Part shown: positions 1 through 5,330 of the stretch, in pieces
How the letters are laid out: every line of letters starts with the position of its first letter
Position numbering within the stretch: the stretch's first letter is position 1
Origin: Phycisphaerales bacterium
GTDB lineage: Bacteria; Planctomycetota; Phycisphaerae; Tepidisphaerales; Tepidisphaeraceae
Assembly (NCBI GenBank): GCA_028288945.1
Contig: JAQGHH010000227.1
Location: 1 to 5,832, forward strand
DNA: 5,832 bases
Reading direction: 5' to 3'
Translations under genes and position numbers: made by a program
The notes under the pieces: generated by a model
Database searches by the model: none
What the model saw: only the letters and a program-made list of their open reading frames with translations
What the model was told of the DNA's origin: nothing

Positions 1-772
1 CCTCGCCCTCGACGTCCTCGGCGATGATCAGCAGCGGCTTCTTGCCCTTCTGGATCTTCTCCAGGAGCGGAATGATCTTGGTGGCGGAAGAAATCTTTTC
101 CTCGAAGATGAGGATCAGAACCTTCTCGAGCTCGACGGTCATGTCGTCGGGATTGGTGATGAAGTTGGGGGAGAGATAGCCGCGGTCGAACTGCATGCCT
201 TCGACGACGTCGACGTAGGTTTCGAGGCCCTTGCCTTCCTCGACGGTGATGACGCCGTCCTTGCCTACGCGGTCGAACGCATCCGCCATGATCTTGCCGA
301 TCTCGCGGTCGTTGTTGGCGGAGATGCTGGCGACGTTTTCGATGTCGGCCTTGCCGCTGATGGGCTTGGACTGTTTCTTGAGGTTGTCGGTGACGGCAAT
401 GACCGCCTTGCGGATGCCGCGGGCGAGGGCCATCGCGTCCGCCCCGGCGGTGAGGTTGCGGTAGCCTTCCTTGAAGATGGCTTCCGCAAGCACGGTGGCG
501 GTGGTGGTGCCGTCTCCCGCCACGTCGCTCGTCTTGCTGGCCGCTTCTTTTACCAGCTTTGCGCCGATGTTTTCGTAGCGATCTTTGAGTTCAATTTCCT
601 CGGCGACAGTGACGCCGTCTTTGGTCACGGTCGGCGCCCCCCATCCTTTATCGATGACAGCATTGCGGCCGCGGGGGCCGAGGGTGCTCTTTACCGCCCG
701 GGCGAGCTTGGAAACGCCTTCCAAGAGGGACTTACGGGCTTCCGCGTCAAAAGACAACATCTTAGCGGCCAT
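1..772 (-). CDS. groEL: GroEL 60 kDa chaperonin, N-terminal 257 residues (partial)
   Basis: This is the ATP-dependent cytosolic protein-folding chaperonin that forms a double heptameric ring. The visible protein begins MAAKMLSFDAEARKSLLEGV and can be numbered like E. coli GroEL without gaps. The ATP-site motifs are TLGPRGRN (30-37), KDGVTVAEEIEL (51-62, with Asp52) and GDGTTTATVLA (86-96, with Asp87). The hinge-side strand DGVITVEEGKG (172-182) and the apical DVVEGMQFDRGYLSP (188-202) follow, and the window ends in PLLIIAEDVEGE (246-257). That covers the N-terminal equatorial part, the first intermediate segment and the start of the apical domain. The rest lies beyond the left edge. The ATG at 772 is preceded by AAGGAG with a 7-base gap, a strong ribosome site. 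No groES precedes it: the next gene upstream is the divergent AraC regulator. Residue 203 is Asn where E. coli has Tyr. The planctomycete resemblance is from memory. Confidence 0.98.
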   Translation of the reverse strand, partial: MAAKMLSFDAEARKSLLEGVSKLARAVKSTLGPRGRNAVIDKGWGAPTVTKDGVTVAEEIELKDRYENIGAKLVKEAASKTSDVAGDGTTTATVLAEAIFKEGYRNLTAGADAMALARGIRKAVIAVTDNLKKQSKPISGKADIENVASISANNDREIGKIMADAFDRVGKDGVITVEEGKGLETYVDVVEGMQFDRGYLSPNFITNPDDMTVELEKVLILIFEEKISSATKIIPLLEKIQKGKKPLLIIAEDVEGE

Positions 773-1242
773 GCGAGGTCTCCTTCTTTCAAACCGTCAT
801 GTGGTTGTGGTTGTTCGTGATCCGTCTTCCGCCAAAAGCCGACCCGAGGGGCGGACCACTGGCGTACACCGCATGACAAAGGGCGTGCCATGGGAGACGT
901 CGCCGCATATGGCACGTAAGTCATTAATCGGTTGATTCTTATGGGGAAGGCCTAGAGCGCGAATTTGGGCGGGGGGCTGGTTGCTCAACTGTCAGGGTGG
1001 CAGTGGGCGCTTGCAGCCGGGCCATTGCGGTTGCCATTGTGGCAGGGGTCGAAGGGGTTGAAAGGTTCAAGCGTGCAACGGATGAAACGTGTGGCCGCGT
1101 GAATCCACGGCGATGAATGGGTAGTCTTGCTGACTCAGCCAGCCGAGTTCGGTTCGGCGGTGCCGAAGTCAAAGGCAGGGTGGCAATCGCGCAAGAATGA
1201 TTTCCATCGTGCTGGCACGCAATTCGAGAGGAAGTCGGTCAC
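773..1242. other. Divergent intergenic region between groEL and the AraC regulator
   Basis: This 470-bp stretch separates two divergently transcribed genes and must hold both promoters. Several open frames cross it on either strand, but none resembles a known protein or has a good ribosome site, so I call no gene. The groEL leader contains an AC-rich tract (roughly 803-819, read on the minus strand) just before the AAGGAG site. A perfect 8-bp inverted repeat lies at 884-916 and is listed separately. A stretch at 1051-1071 resembles the short repeats found at 4495-4585. I see no CIRCE element (TTAGCACTC-N9-GAGTGCTAA), no groES, no tRNA and no clear sigma-70 promoter for either gene. The divergent arrangement itself is plain from the two flanking genes. 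Confidence 0.7.
884..916. promoter_or_regulatory. Inverted repeat upstream of groEL, candidate operator
   Basis: The arms CGTGCCAT (884-891) and ATGGCACG (909-916) are exact reverse complements separated by 17 bases, giving a centre-to-centre distance of 25 bp. The element sits 111 bp upstream of the groEL start codon. It is not CIRCE, whose arms and 9-base spacer differ. An operator for a dimeric heat-shock or other regulator is an inference from position and symmetry only. The left arm read on the minus strand also resembles the -24 half of a sigma-54 promoter, but the matching -12 GC is absent. Confidence 0.4.
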
Positions 1243-1950
1243 TTGTTTATCATTTTCGACGATAGACCCTCAGACTCGCCGTTCGTCGAAAGGATCTGGC
1301 GTAGTCACAGCGAGCGGGCCGGCACGTTTCATTCGATCGCCGCGTGTCATTGGGAAATGGTCGTCACGCGGCACGAGGGCAAGACGTCTCTCACCGTGCG
1401 GGGTCCGGAAACGAAAGCGACGACGGCCGACTGCCCTGCGTATGGCGAGTGGTTTGCCATCCGCTTCAAGCTGGGCGCCTTCATGCCCCTGCTGCGCCCC
1501 GGCGATCTCCGCGATCGAAAAAACGTGACTTTGCCAGACGCATCCGGTCGGTCCTTCTGGCTAAATGGCTCCGCATGGGAATACCCGGACTTTGAGAATG
1601 CGGAAATGTTCGTGAAACGGCTCGTGCATGCCGGGTTGATTGCGGTAGACCACTCAGTACTTGACGTACTCCACAGCCAGCCGCAAGAACAGTCCCTTAG
1701 AACCGCGCAACGGCACTTTCTGCAAGCGACAGGGATGACCCACGGCGCTATTCATCAAATTGAACGCGCCCGATATGCAACGACCCTCTTGAAGCAAGGC
1801 GTCTCCATTCTCGACGCAGTTCACGAAGCAGGCTATTACGATCAGTCGCATCTCACCCGATCACTAAAACGCTTGATCGGGCAGACGCCCGCGCAAATTC
1901 TCCGTGCCGAGAATCAGTTGTCGTTTTTGTACAATACGACTTCGACTTAA
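1243..1950 (+). CDS. AraC-family transcriptional regulator
   Basis: This is a 235-residue cytoplasmic DNA-binding regulator. The C-terminal part, about residues 150-220, is an AraC-type double helix-turn-helix. SLRTAQRHFLQATGMTH (151-167) holds the first recognition helix. ARYATTLLKQGVSILDAV (176-193) leads into EAGYYDQSHLTRSLKRLIGQ (195-214), the second unit, followed by the usual TPAQ (215-218). The N-terminal 140 residues look like the sensory domain often seen in AraC proteins of the DUF6597 type, with FVERIWRSHSE (14-24) near the start. That domain name is from memory. The start is TTG at 1243, chosen because AGGAAG (1229-1234) lies 8 bases upstream and no in-frame ATG precedes the conserved N-terminus. 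The gene looks less GC-rich by eye than its neighbours, a possible hint of transfer. It lies 45 bp before the DoxX-like gene, which it probably controls. The ligand is unknown. Confidence 0.9.
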   Translation: MFIIFDDRPSDSPFVERIWRSHSERAGTFHSIAACHWEMVVTRHEGKTSLTVRGPETKATTADCPAYGEWFAIRFKLGAFMPLLRPGDLRDRKNVTLPDASGRSFWLNGSAWEYPDFENAEMFVKRLVHAGLIAVDHSVLDVLHSQPQEQSLRTAQRHFLQATGMTHGAIHQIERARYATTLLKQGVSILDAVHEAGYYDQSHLTRSLKRLIGQTPAQILRAENQLSFLYNTTST

Positions 1951-1995
1951 TCCGTAACGTGTGGTTGTCCCAGCCAGCAAACAAAGGAGACAATT

Positions 1996-2400
1996 ATGCC
2001 AACGGATACTCAAGTCACGTCCCTGTCGAACGGTTCGCTCTGGGCGGGATGGATCATCACCGGATTGGTGATGCTCTTCCTGGCCTTTGACGGTGTGACC
2101 AAGATTATCAAGGTCGCTCCTGTGGTAGAAGCCTCGGAGAGGCTCGGCGTTCCGCAGCACACGCTCGTCGGAATCGGCGTCGTGCTATTGGCATGTACCG
2201 CGATCTACGCCATCCCGCAGTCGGCAGTCCTTGGGGCGATTCTACTGACCGGCTACCTCGGCGGCGCGGCCGCAATCCACGTCCGGGCGGGAAGCGGGGC
2301 GTTCCCAATCGCCTTCTCGATCGCATTCGGCGTGTTGGCCTGGGTCGGGCTGGTCCTGCGCGAGCCCCGGCTGCTCCGGATGATCCTCCTGCGGCAGTGA
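1996..2400 (+). CDS. DoxX-like integral membrane protein
   Basis: This 134-residue protein has four predicted transmembrane helices at about 15-36, 57-74, 77-95 and 103-121. The first ends in LAFDGVTKIIKV (29-40), and ASERLGVP (46-53) precedes the second. That helix number and the first-loop pattern match the small DoxX-like family (DoxX_2 type), whose members sit in the inner membrane. Their biochemical role is mostly undefined; some relatives act in sulfur or quinone-linked redox reactions, which I do not claim here. The start is secure: AAAGGAGA (1983-1990) lies 5 bases before the ATG. It follows the AraC regulator by 45 bp on the same strand with no visible terminator between, so the two probably form an operon. 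The next gene has its own promoter. A longer Arg-rich frame on the opposite strand is a GC-driven shadow. Confidence 0.85.
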   Translation: MPTDTQVTSLSNGSLWAGWIITGLVMLFLAFDGVTKIIKVAPVVEASERLGVPQHTLVGIGVVLLACTAIYAIPQSAVLGAILLTGYLGGAAAIHVRAGSGAFPIAFSIAFGVLAWVGLVLREPRLLRMILLRQ

Positions 2401-2475
2401 CACTTCCTTCTTGGCGTACCACGCCCCGCCAGTTCCATCCTTCCTGCCTCGTCCGTGGCCGGTGGATTGCGGCGC

Positions 2476-2504
2476 TTGCCAAGCTCTACTGACCGCGCTA
2501 TTAT
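2476..2504 (+). promoter_or_regulatory. Sigma-70-type promoter of the SRPBCC-ArsR operon
   Basis: A -35 box TTGCCA (2476-2481, five of six consensus bases) and a -10 box TATTAT (2499-2504) are separated by exactly 17 bp. Transcription would begin near 2509-2512, leaving a leader of only about 11-14 bases that starts at the ribosome site. The -10 box overlaps the left arm of the palindrome at 2502-2523. This is a consensus match by eye, without experimental support. Confidence 0.65.
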
Positions 2505-2523
2505 GCAACCTGGAGGTTGCATA
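2502..2523. promoter_or_regulatory. Perfect 9-4-9 palindromic operator over promoter and ribosome site
   Basis: The arms TATGCAACC (2502-2510) and GGTTGCATA (2515-2523) are exact reverse complements around TGGA. The element overlaps the end of the -10 box and the predicted transcription start. It contains the TGGAGG ribosome site (2511-2516), and its last base is the A of the ATG start codon. It is the right size for a winged-helix dimer, and the operon encodes an ArsR-family repressor, so autorepression through this site is the natural inference. Similar ATGCAACC-type palindromes precede other ArsR/SRPBCC operons to my recollection, which I cannot verify here. A hairpin in the short leader that hides the ribosome site is a second possible effect. 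Confidence 0.75.
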
Positions 2524-2987
2524 TGAATGAGTCGAGCGCCGACCGCATCGAGAAGAGAATCGAGTTAAACGCCCCGCCCGCGAGGGTCTGGCGGGCGCTG
2601 ACGGACCATCGGGAATTTGGCGCGTGGTTCGGAGTGAATCTGGAAGCGCCGTTCGTTCCCGGAAAATCCACGCGGGGAAACATCACCTACCCCGGGTACG
2701 AGCACCTGGTCATGGAAGTCGTCGTTCAGAAGATGGAGGCGGAGCGGCTGTTCTCCTTCCACTGGCACCCGTACGCGGTGGACCCGAAGGTGGACTACTC
2801 GAAGGAGCCGCCGACGCTGGTGGAGTTCAGGCTTGAGAAGACGGCCGCGGGGACGCTGCTGGTGGTCACGGAGTCCGGATTCGACGCGATCCCGGCGGCG
2901 CGGCGCGATGAGGCGTTCCGGATGAACAGCGGCGGTTGGACTCAGCAGATGAAGAACATTGAAACCCATGTCACGAATACGCCCTGA
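2523..2987 (+). CDS. SRPBCC / AHSA1-family (START-like) ligand-binding protein
   Basis: This is a 154-residue cytosolic protein of the AHSA1-like branch of the SRPBCC superfamily, which folds as a helix-grip barrel with a hydrophobic cavity. The family opening IEKRIELNAPPARVWRALTD (9-28) is followed by REFGAWFGV (30-38). The middle strands include VMEVVVQKMEAERLFSFHWHP (63-83) and LVEFRLEKTAAGTLLVVTESGF (99-120). The closing amphipathic helix, about 128-151, contains GGWTQQMKNIETHV (137-150). Length is typical for the family. I chose the ATG at 2523 over the in-frame TTG at 2517 because TGGAGG (2511-2516) is 6 bases away from the ATG but touches the TTG. The 3' end overlaps the ArsR gene by 20 bases, so the two are co-transcribed and probably translationally coupled. 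The ligand is unknown; proteins of this kind are often partnered with ArsR repressors. Confidence 0.92.
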   Translation: MNESSADRIEKRIELNAPPARVWRALTDHREFGAWFGVNLEAPFVPGKSTRGNITYPGYEHLVMEVVVQKMEAERLFSFHWHPYAVDPKVDYSKEPPTLVEFRLEKTAAGTLLVVTESGFDAIPAARRDEAFRMNSGGWTQQMKNIETHVTNTP

Positions 2988-3315
2988 AAGTGCGGTTCGG
3001 GAAAAGCGAGGGAGCGCGCCGGTATTCGCCGCCTTGGGAGACGAAACGCGGCTGACTCTCTTGGCGAAGCTCAGTGGCGGAACGCGATTCTCGATCGCGC
3101 GCCTTACGAAGGGTTCGGCTCTCACCCGCCAGGCGATCACCAAGCACCTTCGGGTCCTTCAGGACGCTGGCCTGGTTCGCGGCGTTCGCCGGGGACGCGA
3201 AAATCTCTTTGAGCTTGAGCCCAGGCGGCTGGATGAAGCGCGACGCGCCCTCGATCGCATCTCCCGGCAGTGGGATCACGCGCTCGCGAGGCTGAAGTCA
3301 TTCGTGGAGGAATGA
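2968..3315 (+). CDS. ArsR-family winged-helix repressor
   Basis: This is a 115-residue dimeric DNA-binding protein. FAALGDETRLTLLAKL (20-35) is the standard ArsR opening. LTRQAITKHLRVLQDAGLVRGV (52-73) is the helix-turn-helix with the recognition helix, and RRGRENLFEL (74-83) is the wing. There are no cysteines at all, so the metal-binding ELCVCDL site of ArsR/SmtB sensors is missing and a metal ligand is unlikely. I chose the ATG at 2968, with a weak GAAGA 12 bases upstream. A TTG at 2959 would add three residues but lies too close to that site. Translation probably depends on coupling to the SRPBCC gene, which it overlaps by 20 bases. The order, SRPBCC first and repressor second, is the reverse of what I regard as usual. 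Its likely target is the palindrome at 2502-2523. No hairpin terminator is visible in the 110 bp that follow. Confidence 0.93.
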   Translation: MSRIRPESAVREKRGSAPVFAALGDETRLTLLAKLSGGTRFSIARLTKGSALTRQAITKHLRVLQDAGLVRGVRRGRENLFELEPRRLDEARRALDRISRQWDHALARLKSFVEE

Positions 3316-3425
3316 TTTTTGAGGGAAGTTAGCCGGACCATTTTCTGCGAGGAATGAAGGGGGATGCATTTGTGACAGCCGCGTTCATTGCGGGTTAATA
3401 CTTGCCGCTTAGACAGGTTTCCCAA

Positions 3426-4484
3426 ATGCACTCACTTGGGCTGAAATCATCCCTGCGGTTCCTACTCCTATTTGTTGCGCTGGCCTCGACGACGGGCCCG
3501 ATCCAGGCGGCGGAGAAGCGCGATTGGAAAGCGCATCCGGCGATTGTTGAACTCGATGCTCCCCACGATCTTTACGCGCTGGGGGATGTGCACGGCGATT
3601 ACGATCGGCTCGTTGAGCTACTGGTTGCGGGCAAGATCATCGCCGAGGCTCCGGCGACGCCGGAAGCGGCGCACTGGGTGGCCGGGCCGGCGGTGCTCGT
3701 CGTTACCGGGGACTTTATCGATAAGGGCACGCACGCACTTCCGGTCATCGCGCTCTTCCGCACGTTGGAAGACCAGGCAACGAAGGCGGGCGGGCGGCTG
3801 ATTGTCACGCTGGGGAATCACGAAGCCGAATTCCTTGCCAACCCGGACGGCCGCAACCGGGCCGAATTTACCGAGGAGCTGCGCACGGCGGGGATTTCGC
3901 CCGCCGAGGTGGCGGAGGGAAAGGATGCGGCGGGCATCGGCGCGTGGCTTCGAAATCTTTCTGCGGGGGCGAAAGTCGGCGACTGGTTCTTCTGCCACGC
4001 CGGTAACACGGGCGGGCGCACGCTGGCGGAATTGCGGGCGGAGTTGGAGAGGGACATCGACCAGAAGGGGTTTGGTGCAGCAATCCTTCTTGATCCCAAT
4101 TCGATGCTGATGGCGCGGATGCGTCCGCGTCCGTGGTGGGAGGCGGACGTGCGGCCGGCGGCGTTGCGGGACGTCAATGCGGCAACAACAAAAGGCGCGA
4201 ACGAATCGGGTGAACAACGACTGCGCGCGGGGATCGAAGCGCTGGGCGCGAAGCATCTGGTCTTCGGTCATCAGCCGGGGCAGATCAAGTTCTCAGACGG
4301 AACCGTGCGCGAAGCGGGAGACGTGTACGCAAAATACGACGGGCTGGTCTTCCTAATTGACACCGGCATGAGCCGCGGAGCGGCGAGGGGGCGAGGGGCG
4401 TTGCTGCACATCGAGCCTGGAGATCCCCGTCCAACCGCGACGGCGGTGTATGCGGATGGGAAGACGAATGCGATCTGGAACTGA
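3426..4484 (+). CDS. Exported calcineurin-like metallophosphoesterase (PPP-type)
   Basis: This is a 352-residue two-metal phosphoesterase, probably periplasmic or secreted. All the family motifs are present in order: GDVHGD (53-58), GDFIDKG (95-101), GNHE (130-133), HAG (191-193) and FGHQP (280-284). They supply the Asp, His and Asn metal ligands and the catalytic His. The closest architecture I can name is the bacterial PPP-like phosphatase group that includes Shewanella-like phosphatases and ApaH. The substrate cannot be told. The second motif has Lys100 where PPP enzymes normally have Arg. A signal peptide is clear: Lys/Arg near residues 7-11, hydrophobic core 12-20, likely cleavage after IQAA (26-29). 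This supports the ATG at 3426, with a weak ACAGG 8 bases upstream, over a TTG at 3402 that would bury the signal. The gene is convergent with the YciE/F gene and separated from it by the palindrome at 4495-4585. Confidence 0.92.
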   Translation: MHSLGLKSSLRFLLLFVALASTTGPIQAAEKRDWKAHPAIVELDAPHDLYALGDVHGDYDRLVELLVAGKIIAEAPATPEAAHWVAGPAVLVVTGDFIDKGTHALPVIALFRTLEDQATKAGGRLIVTLGNHEAEFLANPDGRNRAEFTEELRTAGISPAEVAEGKDAAGIGAWLRNLSAGAKVGDWFFCHAGNTGGRTLAELRAELERDIDQKGFGAAILLDPNSMLMARMRPRPWWEADVRPAALRDVNAATTKGANESGEQRLRAGIEALGAKHLVFGHQPGQIKFSDGTVREAGDVYAKYDGLVFLIDTGMSRGAARGRGALLHIEPGDPRPTATAVYADGKTNAIWN

Positions 4485-4494
4485 GGGCTCGGAA

Positions 4495-4585
4495 GGGTTC
4501 AAAGATTCAAGGTTCAAGAGTTCAAGGGTTGAAGACTTGGAATCGTCAGAACCTTGAACTCTTGAACCCTTAAACCCTTGAACTC
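4495..4585. repeat. Short-repeat palindrome between convergent genes, probable bidirectional terminator
   Basis: A perfect 17-bp stem is formed by GGTTCAAGAGTTCAAGG (4511-4527) and its exact complement at 4552-4568, with a 24-base loop. The pairing extends outwards with a few mismatches and one bulge to 4495 and 4585, giving roughly 33 bp per arm. Each arm is itself made of near-repeats of a 6-9 base unit, GTTCAAG or GATTCAAG on the left and CTTGAAC or CTTGAACCC on the right. The element starts 10 bases after the phosphatase stop and ends 4 bases before the YciE/F stop. It would form a long hairpin in both transcripts, so terminating from both sides is the likely role. It lacks a T-run, so it is not a textbook intrinsic terminator. 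It may also be a member of a dispersed intergenic repeat family. Confidence 0.8.
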
Positions 4586-4589
4586 TCCC

Positions 4590-5087
4590 CTACGCCGGGC
4601 TTGCGGCTTCGATGTTGATCGTCGATTCCGCCAGCTTCGACAGCTTCTTGTCGGTTTCGCCTTCTTCATTGAGCGTCTGTTGAAGCAGCTTGGCGGCGGC
4701 GTTGTCGCCGAGCAGTTTGGCGAATGATCGGACGGTGCCGTAGCCGGCGATCTCGTAATGCTCGACGCGCTGGGCGGCGGCGATCAGGCCGGCGTCCATC
4801 ACTTCGGGGTCGGCGTCCTCTTCCATCAGCTCCTTGGCTTCCTCGATCAACCCCTGCATGCCCTTACACATTTTGCCCGTGGGCTTCTTGCCCAGCTTGT
4901 CGAACACCTGCTTGAGGCGATCGACGTGGCCGCGGGTCTGCTCGAGGTGCTGCTGGAATGATTGCGCGAGCTGCTCGTTGGAGGCGGCTTTCGCCATCTT
5001 CGGAAGCGCTTTGACGAGCTGGTTTTCGGCGCTGTAAAGGTCGCGGAGCTCTTCGACGTACAAGTCTTGAAGGTCATCCATTTGCAT
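4590..5087 (-). CDS. YciE/YciF-family ferritin-like protein (DUF892)
   Basis: This is a 165-residue all-helical protein of the YciE/YciF family, a branch of the ferritin-like four-helix bundles linked to stress responses in enterobacteria. Helix A is DLQDLYVEELRDLYSAENQL (5-24). Helix B includes FQQHLEQTRGHVDRLKQVF (44-62). The linker KPTGKMCKGMQGLIEEAKEL (68-87) is typical of the family. Helix C carries IAAAQRVEHYEIAGYGTVR (102-120), and helix D carries LLQQTLNEEGETDKKLSKLA (134-153). Glu21, Glu49, Glu109, Glu112, Glu141/142 and Asp146 are candidate di-iron ligands by position, which I infer rather than prove. I chose the ATG at 5087 because AGGAG sits 8 bases upstream. An in-frame ATG at 5117 would add ten unconserved residues across that ribosome site. 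It appears to be a single-gene unit, with the palindrome at 4495-4585 as the probable 3' end. Confidence 0.93.
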   Translation of the reverse strand: MQMDDLQDLYVEELRDLYSAENQLVKALPKMAKAASNEQLAQSFQQHLEQTRGHVDRLKQVFDKLGKKPTGKMCKGMQGLIEEAKELMEEDADPEVMDAGLIAAAQRVEHYEIAGYGTVRSFAKLLGDNAAAKLLQQTLNEEGETDKKLSKLAESTINIEAASPA

Positions 5088-5330
5088 GGGAACTTCTCCT
5101 TCCGGAACATGGGTCACACTCGGCCGTCACCACCCGGCAGCGGCGCGAACGATTGTGCAATCACCGTGCCGAGGCCGCTCGGCAGCTTCTGCGTGAACTC
5201 ATGTCGTGTCATGCCCGACGAATCGCCTCGCCGGACGCGACAAATCATCGCAAACGGTAGTCCGCGAATTTGAAACTTCCCCCCAGCTCCCCCGTCTAAT
5301 GCACGTTGCCTCACCACAGGAGCTGCCGAC
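5088..5330. other. Divergent intergenic region between YciE/F and VIT-domain genes
   Basis: These 243 bases must contain the promoters of two divergent genes. I see no convincing -35/-10 pair on either strand, no operator-sized palindrome (only GATTG-TG-CAATC at about 5152-5163) and no small gene with a good ribosome site. Open frames crossing it on both strands lack recognisable protein features. Confidence 0.6.

Noticed and set aside
874..890. Sigma-54-like promoter on the minus strand reading toward groEL (TGGCACG then CCCTTTGT).
   Set aside because: The -24 half is a good match, but the conserved -12 GC is GT here, and the similarity follows from the arm of the inverted repeat. Too weak to annotate.
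1129..1139. Small palindrome GCTGACTCAGC before the AraC gene, considered as an operator.
   Set aside because: Arms of only 5 bp with a 1-base gap are expected by chance, and no promoter can be placed beside it.
939..1172. Minus-strand open frame in the groEL-AraC intergenic region, considered as a small gene or displaced groES.
   Set aside because: The translation has no resemblance to GroES, is rich in Ser, Pro, Arg and Thr, and has no convincing ribosome site.
2108..2482. Minus-strand open frame of 124 codons opposite the DoxX-like gene.
   Set aside because: Arg/Pro-rich composition typical of GC shadows, and the plus strand has a strong ribosome site and four clear membrane helices.
2565..3143. 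Long open frame on the minus strand opposite the SRPBCC and ArsR genes.
   Set aside because: It is Arg- and Pro-rich, overlaps two well-recognised genes, and lacks family features; it is a product of high GC.
3370..3401. Possible promoter TTGTGA with TTAATA before the phosphatase gene.
   Set aside because: Spacing of 19 bp and a poor -10 match make it unsafe to annotate, although a promoter in this 110-bp gap is likely.
3618..4271. 217-codon open frame on the minus strand inside the phosphatase gene.
   Set aside because: The opposite strand carries a complete phosphoesterase with all motifs; this frame is Arg-rich with no recognisable domain.
4495..4585. CRISPR-like array because of repeated TTCAAG words.
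   Set aside because: The units are 6-9 bases with no spacers, and the overall structure is a single hairpin.
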